In this document: positions 7,401 through 15,484 of the stretch, in pieces
How the letters are laid out: each line of letters starts with the position of its first letter
Position numbering within the stretch: position 1 is the first letter of the stretch
Source: Candidatus Cloacimonadota bacterium
GTDB taxonomy: Bacteria > Cloacimonadota > Cloacimonadia > Cloacimonadales > WRIO01
Direction of reading: 5' to 3'
DNA length: 31,976 nt
NCBI GenBank assembly: GCA_023230175.1
Contig: JALNXV010000003.1
Location: 1 to 31,976 of the forward strand
Notes under the pieces: model-generated
The model's input: the letters and a program-made list of their open reading frames with translations, nothing else
Database searches by the model: none
Told to the model about the DNA's origin: nothing
Position numbers and translations under genes: made by a program

Positions 7401-8839
7401 TTTGAACCTCCTACACGGATATTTCTAAATCTTGAGGGAGCAGCTCCGTGTGTCATTCTGCCTGTTTGATTTGGTTGACCTTTGCCACAATTTATCACGC
7501 CAAACGGCTTCCAAAAACGTTTATCACAAATAGCATCACAACTATTCCAAAACTCAGGATTATTAGAACGATATAATACTTTCTTTAAAGGCCTATATAA
7601 TTTACCATCTTTTATTTCCCAAAAATAATCTCCTCCAAACTGGAAATTAATTCTATGCTGATCAATAGAGAAAGAGCCTTGCCCTTGAATAAAAACACCC
7701 TCTTCTGTATCAGAAATCAAATCAGAAAGACTAAGCTTTTTCTCGCCGGGTAAAAGATACAAGTTAGGAATCCTGTTCATTGGTTGATCATAATAATGAG
7801 TAGCTCTATTACATCCTCTTGAATAATCTAAATCTATAAAAGGTGCTGTTTCACGCGTTGTCCCATATTCATTAAGAATTCCATTTCTAACAATATACCA
7901 TTTTTGACCGGGTACACCATCATCATCAAATCCCGCTGTAGCCAATCCACCATCTAACGTATTATCTCCCATAAAATTTATTATATCAGAACCATATTTA
8001 TAGTTCTTTAATTTTTCAGGAGTAGCAAACGAAATACCGGCATAATCAGCTTCCCAACCAAGAACACGATCTAATTCAGTAGGATGCCCAACAGATTCGT
8101 GCATTGTCAAACCTAAATGAATCTGATCAAGTATCAAGGTTCGTCTTTTCTCCTCAGATAATGTCTCAGCATTAACTTTAATTATAGCCTCTTGTGCAAC
8201 TTGGTCAGCCTTATCAATAAGATTTAAATTATTTATCCATTCCCAACCAATACCTTTACCGCCTTCATTAAACTGTCTTGATTGTGTATCATTATCATTT
8301 GAGGCATAAGCCACAAAAACCGGATTAATAAAAGTAGTTTGTATATCTAATCTTGTACCTACTGTCGAAGCAAAAAGTTTCTCATCCTTTTGAGTCATAA
8401 AATAAACCATAGTCTTTTTAATCTGATTATATGATAACATCTTTTTTGATATTTCTAACATTAATTCCGTTTTCTCTTTTAATGAAATCTTAAAGGGATC
8501 GATTTTTAAAGGAGTTTTATACTCTGCTATGTAACTTTTTTCATTAGCAAGCCTTATCCCTGCTCCATTTTTGAGCGTTGCGGATAATCTTGCAATATCA
8601 TAAGCTTGTTTGGTTGTCTTCTTTACAGCATCCTCTGTAAAGATATTTGAATGGGCAAAACCCCAAGCTCCATCTTTCAAAACTCTAATTCCGTATCCAT
8701 AGATTAAATTGAGATTATTATGCTTAAAGCTTGTATTTTCCAGATATATACCTTCAGACGTGGTTTTTTGAATGCGAATATCGGCATAGTCAGCAGTTAA
8801 ACTCTTTGCATAATCCATTGCAATATCCAAGAATTTCAT
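7397..8839 (-). CDS. tldD: TldD, zinc metalloprotease catalytic subunit
   Basis: I place the start at the ATG at 8839 (480 aa), because GAGGTG (8843-8848) lies just upstream. A GTG at 8845 would fall inside that ribosome site. The metal-binding motif HESVGH is seen at about residues 247-252, where the two His and Glu are the known zinc ligand/catalytic residues of TldD. The C-terminal cysteine in NCGKGQPNQ (about 451), also typical of TldD, is present. Together with the downstream tldE it forms the TldD/E protease, which cleaves unstructured peptides threaded into a closed chamber. The gene has a strong sigma-70 promoter and starts the two-gene operon. Confidence 0.93.
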   Translation of the reverse strand: MKFLDIAMDYAKSLTADYADIRIQKTTSEGIYLENTSFKHNNLNLIYGYGIRVLKDGAWGFAHSNIFTEDAVKKTTKQAYDIARLSATLKNGAGIRLANEKSYIAEYKTPLKIDPFKISLKEKTELMLEISKKMLSYNQIKKTMVYFMTQKDEKLFASTVGTRLDIQTTFINPVFVAYASNDNDTQSRQFNEGGKGIGWEWINNLNLIDKADQVAQEAIIKVNAETLSEEKRRTLILDQIHLGLTMHESVGHPTELDRVLGWEADYAGISFATPEKLKNYKYGSDIINFMGDNTLDGGLATAGFDDDGVPGQKWYIVRNGILNEYGTTRETAPFIDLDYSRGCNRATHYYDQPMNRIPNLYLLPGEKKLSLSDLISDTEEGVFIQGQGSFSIDQHRINFQFGGDYFWEIKDGKLYRPLKKVLYRSNNPEFWNSCDAICDKRFWKPFGVINCGKGQPNQTGRMTHGAAPSRFRNIRVGGSK

Positions 8840-8868
8840 AAGCACCTCACTTTATTTTGATTTATAGT

Positions 8869-8897
8869 ATAATATGCAGTAAATGTGCCGATGTCAA
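8869..8897 (-). promoter_or_regulatory. Strong sigma-70 promoter of tldD-tldE
   Basis: TTGACA (8892-8897), exactly 17 bp and TATTAT (8869-8874) on the minus strand, 30 bp ahead of the tldD start. One base from full consensus. Confidence 0.8.
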
Positions 8898-8930
8898 GTT
8901 TTATTAAATAAGAATATTGAATAATTATGC

Positions 8931-8955
8931 TGTGTGAGCATTCTTGATTGTACTA
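8931..8955. repeat. Degenerate copy of the AGCA-N4-TGCT hairpin repeat
   Basis: TGTGTGAGCA, loop TTCT, then TGATTGTAC resembles the copy at 919-940. The similarity continues into the AT-rich flank (ATATCAATTAATAAG here against GTATCAATTACTAATC there). It lies in the gene-free stretch 8898-9091, in which I see nothing else. Confidence 0.4.
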
Positions 8956-9091
8956 TGAACTCCTTAACTATAACGATATCAATTAATAAGCCCTATACAA
9001 ACCGAATGAGCTGCCCCGAAATGTGAAAAATGTTCTATAAGATCCCGGTTAAATTTTATAGATAAATATGTAAAAAAGTTTTAATTAAAAA

Positions 9092-9114
9092 AACCCGATT
9101 ATAACAATCGGGTT
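9092..9114 (-). terminator. Intrinsic terminator ending the 15-gene cluster
   Basis: AACCCGATT (9092-9100) pairs with AATCGGGTT (9106-9114). On the minus strand the hairpin is followed by a run of seven Ts in all, 20 bp after the last stop codon. A textbook rho-independent terminator. Confidence 0.9.
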
Positions 9115-9133
9115 TTGTAATTGTATAATTATA

Positions 9134-10261
9134 TTATTGTTCAATAAGTTCAACATTAGCTCTTGGAATAACTAATTTTTGTCCATTAACTTCAGCTTCT
9201 AAAATACGTACATTAGTTTCAGATTCAACATTCTTTAGAGCTTCCGGCAATGCTGTAATCTTACCAATTTCTCCAAAACCGGGTTGACGAATGATACGAA
9301 CTAATTGTCCGGGCTCTAAGATAGGTAATTTTGGTTTTTGATAAGCTAAATCTTTTTGTTCGAAATCTAAAGGAATAATTACTTCAGGTCTGATAACACC
9401 TGCTCTAATTTGAGTTTTACCATGCATAGATGCTTGTTTTCCCTCGAATGATTTTAAAAGATTGAATGTTTTTTCAGCCATTTTTATCGGGCCAAACCCT
9501 TCAGTTACAAGAACTGTAATTCCAAGATTTTCATGACCTGTAATTGCAACACCAATATCATAACCTAATAATTTTTTAATATCTTGATCATCTATACCGC
9601 CGGTAATAATCCCTCTAACACCCATTTCTTTAGCTTTAAGTATCGATTCAATTGGAGTTAAAGAACCTCCGACAATGAGTTTATCTTTACATTCAGCAGT
9701 TATTAACTCCGGTTTAAGGGTTTCAGATGGATCTTTAACAAGAATTTTGATTAAACCGTTAGTTTCTCCACAAATACCAAAAATACCTTGAATATAAGCT
9801 GATTTATTTTCAATAACAACACCTTCTTCAGGTTTTACTTCAACTACTATTCCATCAATAAAAGCCTTGATTTGTACAGGAATACGAGGTTCTCTTAACA
9901 TAACCTGTCCAGTCAAAGTAGATACTGACTCAACCTCTCCTTCAATAGGAGATTTGATTGAAGACTTAAAGAAGCCAAGGCCTAAAAAACCATTATCTTC
10001 AGCAATTATTTGACCTTTTTTTATTTGCTCACCTGCTTTAATCTTAATAAATTGGTTAACTTGTGCAGGAGTAATTCCGAGTTTATTGGCAACGTTCATA
10101 GGTAAAATATTACCCGGTAATGAAGTCTCAGCGACCAAATCATCACTTTTAACCTTATCACCTTTGTTAACAAGTACTTTTCCTTTAAGAGGAAGAATAC
10201 GTTCTTTTTTTAAGACTATACTATCAGTAACAGCAAGTCCTGCAGAATAAGCTTGAGACAT
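9134..10261 (-). CDS. Barrel-sandwich/KOW protein of the MutL module, function unknown
   Basis: I do not recognise an assigned function. The 375-aa protein has no signal peptide or membrane segment. Residues about 20-165 contain repeated lipoyl/barrel-sandwich-like turns (VNKGDKVKSDDLVAE, IKAGEQIKKGQIIAED, SPIEGEVESV, IDGIVVEVKPEEG), which recall RnfC-like or biotinyl-type beta domains without the modified lysine motif. A central alpha/beta part (about 190-255) includes GVRGIITGGID and YDIGVAITGHENLG. The C-terminus (about 317-375) reads like a KOW/SH3-type domain (PGQLVRIIRQPGFGEIGKI). It starts behind AGGAGG, ten bases after the mutL-like gene, and is the last gene of the cluster. A scaffold or adaptor working with the MutL-like ATPase is an inference from adjacency only. 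Confidence 0.55.
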   Translation of the reverse strand: MSQAYSAGLAVTDSIVLKKERILPLKGKVLVNKGDKVKSDDLVAETSLPGNILPMNVANKLGITPAQVNQFIKIKAGEQIKKGQIIAEDNGFLGLGFFKSSIKSPIEGEVESVSTLTGQVMLREPRIPVQIKAFIDGIVVEVKPEEGVVIENKSAYIQGIFGICGETNGLIKILVKDPSETLKPELITAECKDKLIVGGSLTPIESILKAKEMGVRGIITGGIDDQDIKKLLGYDIGVAITGHENLGITVLVTEGFGPIKMAEKTFNLLKSFEGKQASMHGKTQIRAGVIRPEVIIPLDFEQKDLAYQKPKLPILEPGQLVRIIRQPGFGEIGKITALPEALKNVESETNVRILEAEVNGQKLVIPRANVELIEQ

Positions 10262-10271
10262 TTATTTCCTC

Positions 10272-12146
10272 CTAATTTAATATTTTTTCGGGATAAGCAT
10301 TTAATTCTTTCATCCACTTTTTAAGATTTTTAATACGAGTTTGTTTATCAGTTGGTAAAACAAATGGTTGACGTCCACGAGTATCAAGTACTATACCAAC
10401 AACACCACCGGAAAGTTCAGTAATAAATTCTTGATTTTTGCCTGCACCCACATCTAAACCTTTACCGGGCTTAAGTTTTGCTTTAGCTTTAGTATTTAAA
10501 GGACAAGGGATTAATCTTATTTCACCGAAAGGAATATCTTCTTTGAAAACATTACCATCAGGTAATTCGATTTCAGCACTTAATGCAATTGCATCCGGTT
10601 TAATTCTTCCTACCGGAGCAACACAAGTACCAAGTACAATCATACAATCCTTGTTAAAAACTTCAGTAGCTGCTTCAGGATTAATTTCAGCAAGTACTCC
10701 TAAATGTGGCATCATAAAAATACTATCCACAGCAAGTCTGGTAACACCTTCCGGTAAATATGCATCAATAAGCATCATAACAGTTTGTTGTCTACGAGGA
10801 GCATGTGATAAAACACCTCCGGAACCAACAATTAAGTTAAGAGTCATCATATTAACAATACTACCACCGGAAGTTTGTTGATCAAAGGCTGAAGCTATAT
10901 CTCTGTTTTGTTGAACACCCTTAAGAGAAACAGCAAATTCTTTATGCTGAATAAATGCAAGCCTTAAAGCTTCCTTAGCTATAGCTTGTTCTAAAACTAA
11001 CTCTTCAAGTAATGCAGGAATTGTAGTAGGTCGAATCATTTTATTCTTAATCATATTTCTAAGCTCTGACTCATCAATATCAAAGGGAACCCATCTCAAA
11101 ATATTTGGCAAACCTGCTGAAGCTAATACATTTGATATACTATAACTCATACCAAGATTTGCTGAAACAGTACGATTAAATACATAATCCTCTGTAAAAA
11201 CTGAAAATACGTCAGTTGTAGCTCCACCAATATCAACACCAACAACTTCAATTTCTTCCATTTTTGCAATAGTTTGCATTATATTACCCACAGCAGCCGG
11301 TGTTGGCATAATAGGAATTTGACTTATTTTTCCATCAAGATAAGCTCTTGTCCATTCCATCAATTTATTATATCCGGGAGCTTGTTGCATAACGTGTTCC
11401 ATAAATATATCATGAATTTTATCACGTGCCGGTCCTAGATTTTCTTTATCTAATGTTGGTCTTAAATTATCAGCAATAATCAAATCTACCTTTTTCTCAA
11501 GAGTATTTTTAATCTCATCAGTTGCTTTATTGTTGCCTGCAAAGATAATAGGTAGTTTATAGCTTGAACCTAGTCTAGGTTTAGGGTCTGCAGCACCTAT
11601 TAACTCAGCCATTTCAACTACGTGTTTTGTTGTACCGCCGTCAACACCGCCGGCCATTAGGATCATATCCGGTCTAAGTTCTCTAATTCTTTCAATCTTT
11701 TCATGATTTAATCTTTTATCATTGCTGGCAATTACATCCATTACAATAGCACCTGCACCAAGAGCTGCTCTTTCGGCACTTTCACCGGTCATATTAGCCA
11801 CTACACCGGTAACCATCATTTGTAAACCGCCACCGGCACTACTGGTAGAGACATAAGCATCAACGCCTAAATCGCCATCTCGAGGGATGACAATTTCTCG
11901 TTCACCATCATCAGATAAAAATTTAATATTCGGATTGTTATATTTTAATCGTGCAAGTTCTTCAAGTTCTTGCACAGAATTGACGACACCGCGTGTCACA
12001 TCATTCAGAGGAGCTTCAACAGTTGTAGGAGCTTCTCCGCGAACAGTTTGACGATATTCACCATCAACATATTCAATGAGAATAGCTTTTGTCGTCGTCG
12101 AACCACAGTCAGTTGCAATGATTCTGGTAAGACGATCTTTACTCAT
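10272..12146 (-). CDS. MutL/GlmL-family ASKHA ATPase
   Basis: This 624-aa protein belongs to the glutamate mutase accessory (MutL/GlmL) family. ASKHA nucleotide-binding signatures are visible: phosphate-1 D13-CGSTTTK, GGVDGGTT (167-174), phosphate-2 VDIGGATTD (304-312), and a GSGGVLSHA loop at about 441-449. Clostridial GlmL is about 460 residues, so this form carries an internal or C-terminal extension; the tail after residue 500 is Gly-rich and basic. The family is thought to support adenosylcobalamin mutases, probably as an ATP-driven chaperone, but no GlmE/GlmS or other mutase subunit lies in this window. The start overlaps the upstream small gene as ATGA, with GGAGGAAA ahead of it. The true client is unknown. 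Confidence 0.8.
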   Translation of the reverse strand: MSKDRLTRIIATDCGSTTTKAILIEYVDGEYRQTVRGEAPTTVEAPLNDVTRGVVNSVQELEELARLKYNNPNIKFLSDDGEREIVIPRDGDLGVDAYVSTSSAGGGLQMMVTGVVANMTGESAERAALGAGAIVMDVIASNDKRLNHEKIERIRELRPDMILMAGGVDGGTTKHVVEMAELIGAADPKPRLGSSYKLPIIFAGNNKATDEIKNTLEKKVDLIIADNLRPTLDKENLGPARDKIHDIFMEHVMQQAPGYNKLMEWTRAYLDGKISQIPIMPTPAAVGNIMQTIAKMEEIEVVGVDIGGATTDVFSVFTEDYVFNRTVSANLGMSYSISNVLASAGLPNILRWVPFDIDESELRNMIKNKMIRPTTIPALLEELVLEQAIAKEALRLAFIQHKEFAVSLKGVQQNRDIASAFDQQTSGGSIVNMMTLNLIVGSGGVLSHAPRRQQTVMMLIDAYLPEGVTRLAVDSIFMMPHLGVLAEINPEAATEVFNKDCMIVLGTCVAPVGRIKPDAIALSAEIELPDGNVFKEDIPFGEIRLIPCPLNTKAKAKLKPGKGLDVGAGKNQEFITELSGGVVGIVLDTRGRQPFVLPTDKQTRIKNLKKWMKELNAYPEKILN

Positions 12147-12523
12147 AATTTTCCTCCATTATTGTTTTTATTCTTTTTTTTAAAAAACGATTTGAATTTT
12201 TCCCAATTTTTTTTTCTTTTAATTCTTTCGAGTTTTCTTTGTTCTTCATTAAATTTTTCATCAAGTTCATCAATGCGATTTATTAACAATTGGACATTTT
12301 CGTGATCAGACAACAAAGCAGCAAATTCCTCAAATTCTTCTCCCTTAAAAATAATACCTGCAAACGGAGACAAGAAATACATTATTTGACTACCAATAAA
12401 ATGTAAAGGTCTCATTGACTCTAAAAATAACAAAGCAGGTGCACCCATTCTTCTAGATGCGAAGAATACAGCTACTTTATCAATCAATTCTAAAGCTCTT
12501 TCTTTAGAAACTTCAACTTGCAT
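12143..12523 (-). CDS. Small conserved-looking protein coupled to the MutL-like gene
   Basis: The 126-aa product has a hydrophobic or amphipathic middle (about residues 26-60, ALLFLESMRPLHFIGSQIMY and FLSPFAGIIF). A region like EEFAALLSDHENVQLLINRIDEL follows, and the tail is highly basic and likely coiled (about 85-126, rich in Lys). From memory the LFLESMRPL-type segment occurs in small proteins next to MutL-like or mutase genes in other phyla; I cannot verify this here. It overlaps comFC by 11 bp and the MutL-like gene by 4 bp (ATGA), so translation is coupled both ways. A membrane-proximal accessory of the MutL module is a guess. Confidence 0.55.
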   Translation of the reverse strand: MQVEVSKERALELIDKVAVFFASRRMGAPALLFLESMRPLHFIGSQIMYFLSPFAGIIFKGEEFEEFAALLSDHENVQLLINRIDELDEKFNEEQRKLERIKRKKNWEKFKSFFKKKNKNNNGGKL

Positions 12524-13196
12524 ATTTCTCCTTTATTTCCATATCACCGGAAGCAATTGTTAAAATATAGATTTTTTTTACTCCATTTTGTTTTAATGTT
12601 TTTGCAAGTTCATTAGCAGTAGCTCCGGTCGTAAAAACATCATCTATTATCAATAGCGTTTTATTTTTTAGAACATCTGCATTTTTTACTTTAAATGAAT
12701 TTCTCGGATTATCAATTCTTGATTGAAATGATTGTAATGCTTGGCTTACAGTAGGATTACTTTTATATACACTCTTAGAATAATCCCTTAAATGATATTC
12801 TTTAACTATCTTTTTCAATATATATTCAGCTTGATTAAAACTTCTTTCTCTTTGTTTTACACTAAACATCGGGACAGATACTAATCCATCAACACATAAT
12901 AAATCCGATAATTCATCATTTAAATAATCAATCATCTTCTGAGCAAAAAAATCACCTATTATTTTAATCTCTTTATACTTAAAATCATGAATTAATTCTC
13001 GTACAGTATGATTATAATGGTAAATACTATATGCAACATCAAAATATCTATTTCCAATAGCATCTTCACCGGCAAGCTTTTCGGGTTTTCGTTGAAGATT
13101 CTTTTTACATTCTTCACAAAGGCAATCTCTTTGCACAGTAATTCTTTTTTTACAAGAATAACATACTGCAGGAAAAATTAAATTATAAATTCTCAT
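12513..13196 (-). CDS. comFC: ComFC-type phosphoribosyltransferase-like protein
   Basis: The ATG at 13196 (227 aa) gives the family's usual N-terminus MRIYNLIFPAVCYSCKK, while a longer frame would run deeper into purQ. A C4 zinc finger is formed by C12-x2-C15 and C27-x2-C30. The phosphoribosyltransferase PRPP loop is IIDDVFTTGAT (about residues 183-193). The motif RSFNQAEYI is also typical of ComF proteins. ComFC homologs (GntX in E. coli) take part in natural DNA uptake, where they act in the cytosol after DNA entry. It overlaps purQ by 14 bp and the next small gene by 11 bp. A type II/IV-pilus-type gene sits elsewhere in the window, but no comEC or comFA is visible. Confidence 0.85.
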   Translation of the reverse strand: MRIYNLIFPAVCYSCKKRITVQRDCLCEECKKNLQRKPEKLAGEDAIGNRYFDVAYSIYHYNHTVRELIHDFKYKEIKIIGDFFAQKMIDYLNDELSDLLCVDGLVSVPMFSVKQRERSFNQAEYILKKIVKEYHLRDYSKSVYKSNPTVSQALQSFQSRIDNPRNSFKVKNADVLKNKTLLIIDDVFTTGATANELAKTLKQNGVKKIYILTIASGDMEIKEKYAS

Positions 13197-13887
13197 AAAC
13201 CCAATTATTAATTGATTCAAATACACCTGCACCTCTATGAGAAGAAAGTATTGTTTCAGCAGCTCTCTCAGGATGTGGCATCATACCAAGCACATTACCT
13301 TTTTCATTAACGATACCCGCAATATTATAAACTGAACCATTAGGATTAGATTCATTATTAATTTGCCCATTTTCATCACAATATCTAAAAACTATTTGAT
13401 TATTTTCTCTTAGTTTTTTTAAGCCCGGTTCATCAATAAAATAATTACCTTCCTTATGAGCTATGGGAATATCAAGAACTTCACTTTCATTATACTTATT
13501 AGTAAAAGGAGTATTATTATTTTCCACTTTAACGTATTGATGTTGGCAAATAAAATGTAAGGTATTATTCATTAAAAGAGTTCCCGGTAACAATTGAGTT
13601 TCGGTTAGAATTTGAAATCCATTACAAATACCAATAACCAAGCCTCCTTTATCTGCAAAATCTACCACTGTTTTCATTATACTTGAAAATTTTGCGATTG
13701 CTCCACATCTTAAATAATCTCCATAAGAAAAACCACCCGGTATTATAACTACATCAGGATTTTTCAATTCATCATCTTTATGCCATATTAATTCACTTTT
13801 TGCATTATGAAGTTTTGCAATCCAAAACGCATCATGATCACAATTTGAACCAGGAAAAGTTATAACATTATAACAAATCTTACTCAT
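13183..13887 (-). CDS. purQ: PurQ, glutamine amidotransferase subunit of FGAM synthase
   Basis: I start it at the ATG at 13887 (234 aa). MSKICYNVITFPGSNCDHDA is the family N-terminus, whereas the frame upstream lies within purS. Class I amidotransferase features are visible: PGGFSYGDYLRCGAIA, nucleophile C88 in GICNGFQ, and the His/Glu of the triad at H205 and E207 in MMPHPERA. PurQ releases ammonia from glutamine for PurL to convert FGAR to FGAM in purine synthesis. It overlaps purS by 8 bp (ATGAGTAA), typical of the small-PurL/PurS/PurQ complex. purL itself is not in the window. Confidence 0.95.
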   Translation of the reverse strand: MSKICYNVITFPGSNCDHDAFWIAKLHNAKSELIWHKDDELKNPDVVIIPGGFSYGDYLRCGAIAKFSSIMKTVVDFADKGGLVIGICNGFQILTETQLLPGTLLMNNTLHFICQHQYVKVENNNTPFTNKYNESEVLDIPIAHKEGNYFIDEPGLKKLRENNQIVFRYCDENGQINNESNPNGSVYNIAGIVNEKGNVLGMMPHPERAAETILSSHRGAGVFESINNWVYENL

Positions 13888-14134
13888 TGATCTTTTCCAA
13901 ATTAAAACTATAGACTTCTGTGTTAGGGTTAGCAAGCACCTTATCACATATCTCATGTAATTTAGTTTGTACAATATCAATATCAGATTCATTAAATGAT
14001 ATTTCAAAAAATTTACTTGCTCTTGTCTCTTCAATACTATCATAACCCAGGGTATGTAAAGCGTTAGTTATAACTTTTCCCTGAGGATCTAAAACACTAG
14101 GTTTTAATGTAACATAAACTTTAGCCTTTATCAT
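13880..14134 (-). CDS. purS: PurS, small subunit of FGAM synthase
   Basis: An 84-aa protein of standard PurS length. MIKAKVYVTLKPSVLDPQGKVI and NALHTLGYDSIEETRASKFFEI are typical, giving the ferredoxin-like dimer that bridges PurQ and PurL. Its stop codon lies inside the purQ start region, so the two are translationally coupled. It begins four bases after the phosphatidyltransferase gene ends. Presence of PurS implies a small-type PurL elsewhere in the genome. Confidence 0.92.
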   Translation of the reverse strand: MIKAKVYVTLKPSVLDPQGKVITNALHTLGYDSIEETRASKFFEISFNESDIDIVQTKLHEICDKVLANPNTEVYSFNLEKINE

Positions 14135-14138
14135 ATTC

Positions 14139-14882
14139 TTAAAGACCTTTCCTATTTTTTATATAATAATCTTTTGTATTATGCCTTGAAAATGCTAATA
14201 TAGTAAAATTAACCATACCATATAATACATATAACCAAATCGTTATAAGATATACCCACACTGTATATTTAATAGCTAAAATTGCTATCGTTGCTATTAG
14301 AAAAGAAATAATACTAATCTGTTTCTTTTTTTTATAACTCTTATTCACGGCAATATAAGGAACATGAGAAATCATCAAAAAACCCATTAATATCATTATT
14401 AATAGTAAAATTATATAACCATCATAGTCCCTTAATATTATCTCATTAAATAAAATAAATGAACAAATCGCTGCAGCTGCTGCCGGTATTGGTAAACCCA
14501 AAAAGTTTTCTTTTTTATTTGGATTATGAGTTATTACATTATACCTCGCTAATCTGTATCCACCACATATAATATAAAACACAAAAACAATAAATCCAAT
14601 TAACCCTAAATGCTTAAGTCCAACTTGCCATGATAAAAAACCCGGTACTACACCAAAAGCGGCAAAATCAGCAAGTGAATCAGCTTCTGCTCCGATTTTA
14701 CTTGTTGCTTTCAACAATCTTGCCATTTTACCATCTAAACCATCAAGCAATAAAGATAATGTTAATACCCAAGCAGCTTGAATGAACTCATTATTTGAGG
14801 CTAAATTAAGTGCTACTAAGGCACATATCAAACTTAAAGCTGTAAAAATATTTGGAATTGCATAAGCTAATCTTTTATTCAT
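14139..14882 (-). CDS. pssA: CDP-diacylglycerol-serine O-phosphatidyltransferase-like enzyme
   Basis: The ATG at 14882 (247 aa) is preferred because AGGAGA precedes it; an ATG 15 bases upstream overlaps the previous gene further. The CDP-alcohol phosphotransferase signature D-x2-DG-x2-AR-x8-G-x3-D-x3-D is complete, with D47, D50, D68 and D72 (DGLDGKMAR... GAEADSLAD). About six to eight membrane helices surround it. The bacterial PssA-type form (about 240 aa) makes phosphatidylserine from CDP-diacylglycerol and serine at the inner membrane. It overlaps the PSD-like gene by 8 bp, the usual pss-psd pairing. The residues after about 200 are less conserved, so alcohol specificity (serine) is inferred mainly from the neighbour. 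Confidence 0.85.
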   Translation of the reverse strand: MNKRLAYAIPNIFTALSLICALVALNLASNNEFIQAAWVLTLSLLLDGLDGKMARLLKATSKIGAEADSLADFAAFGVVPGFLSWQVGLKHLGLIGFIVFVFYIICGGYRLARYNVITHNPNKKENFLGLPIPAAAAAICSFILFNEIILRDYDGYIILLLIMILMGFLMISHVPYIAVNKSYKKKKQISIISFLIATIAILAIKYTVWVYLITIWLYVLYGMVNFTILAFSRHNTKDYYIKNRKGL

Positions 14883-15477
14883 AAATCTCCTGTTCATTAA
14901 CAGTTAAATTTTCTAATTTTGCAATAATACTTTCTCCGGCAGAGACATATTCATTTTCTTCAAGTTGTATCTTAAATTTCATTGGTATAAAAACTTCACA
15001 TACTGCATAACCAACAGCCAATCCAATCAAGACTGATTGGTATTTTATAGAATCATCAATAAAAATATTTATAAAATTTCCATGTATTTCCCAACTTACT
15101 TGCTGTTTTTCAATTTGTATTTTATTAGGAATATCATTATCAGAGCATGTAACAATTTCACTGGAAGAAAAAAAGTTTTTTTGGATTGTCAATATACATC
15201 CGTTAGGAATACACTTTTTTGATATAATCTTTCCATTAATTGGTGCTACTATCTCAGAAATATCATGAGTAGGATAAAATCTTTTATATCTAAACATAAC
15301 AAGTATAAATAACCAAAACAACAAAGCTATAGCTGATATATACTTAATAACATTATTAGATACCCCTTGTGTGCTAAAAATAAAACAAATTATTATAACT
15401 ATTGCAGGAAAAGCTAATATTTTGTACTTAGCCTTTTGTGCTTTTAAAATCATATCGTGAGGGTGAAAAAAATTCAT
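14875..15477 (-). CDS. PSD-like membrane protein lacking the LGST/GSS cleavage site
   Basis: This 200-aa protein matches the small (archaeal/Bacillus-like) phosphatidylserine decarboxylase fold. It has two membrane helices (about 20-36 and 45-62), then RFYP...EIVAPINGKIISKKCIPNG, comparable with the FFRDPER...SPADGKV region. The beta-rich core VLIGLAVGYAVCEVFIP follows, ending in a YVSAGESIIAKLENL turn. In working enzymes the end of this turn is a Gly-Ser (FGST/FGSR) that self-cleaves to give the pyruvoyl cofactor. Here the aligned residues read LENL, and the His-containing NVHVNRSP-type motif is also missing. It is therefore either a relic or a protein reused without decarboxylase chemistry. 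It overlaps pssA by 8 bp. Confidence 0.6.
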   Translation of the reverse strand: MNFFHPHDMILKAQKAKYKILAFPAIVIIICFIFSTQGVSNNVIKYISAIALLFWLFILVMFRYKRFYPTHDISEIVAPINGKIISKKCIPNGCILTIQKNFFSSSEIVTCSDNDIPNKIQIEKQQVSWEIHGNFINIFIDDSIKYQSVLIGLAVGYAVCEVFIPMKFKIQLEENEYVSAGESIIAKLENLTVNEQEIYE

Positions 15478-15484
15478 AAAGTTC

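Noticed and set aside
10438..10881. A 147-codon plus-strand open frame
   Set aside because: It lies entirely antisense to the well-supported MutL-like gene, has no ribosome site and shows no domain.
11970..12305. A 111-codon plus-strand open frame rich in Phe and Ser
   Set aside because: It is antisense to the MutL-like gene and the small gene. The poly-Phe/Ser content mirrors the Lys-rich tail on the other strand.
12513..13232. A longer ComFC start 36 bp upstream of the chosen ATG
   Set aside because: It would add 12 residues encoded inside purQ and displace the family's typical N-terminus.
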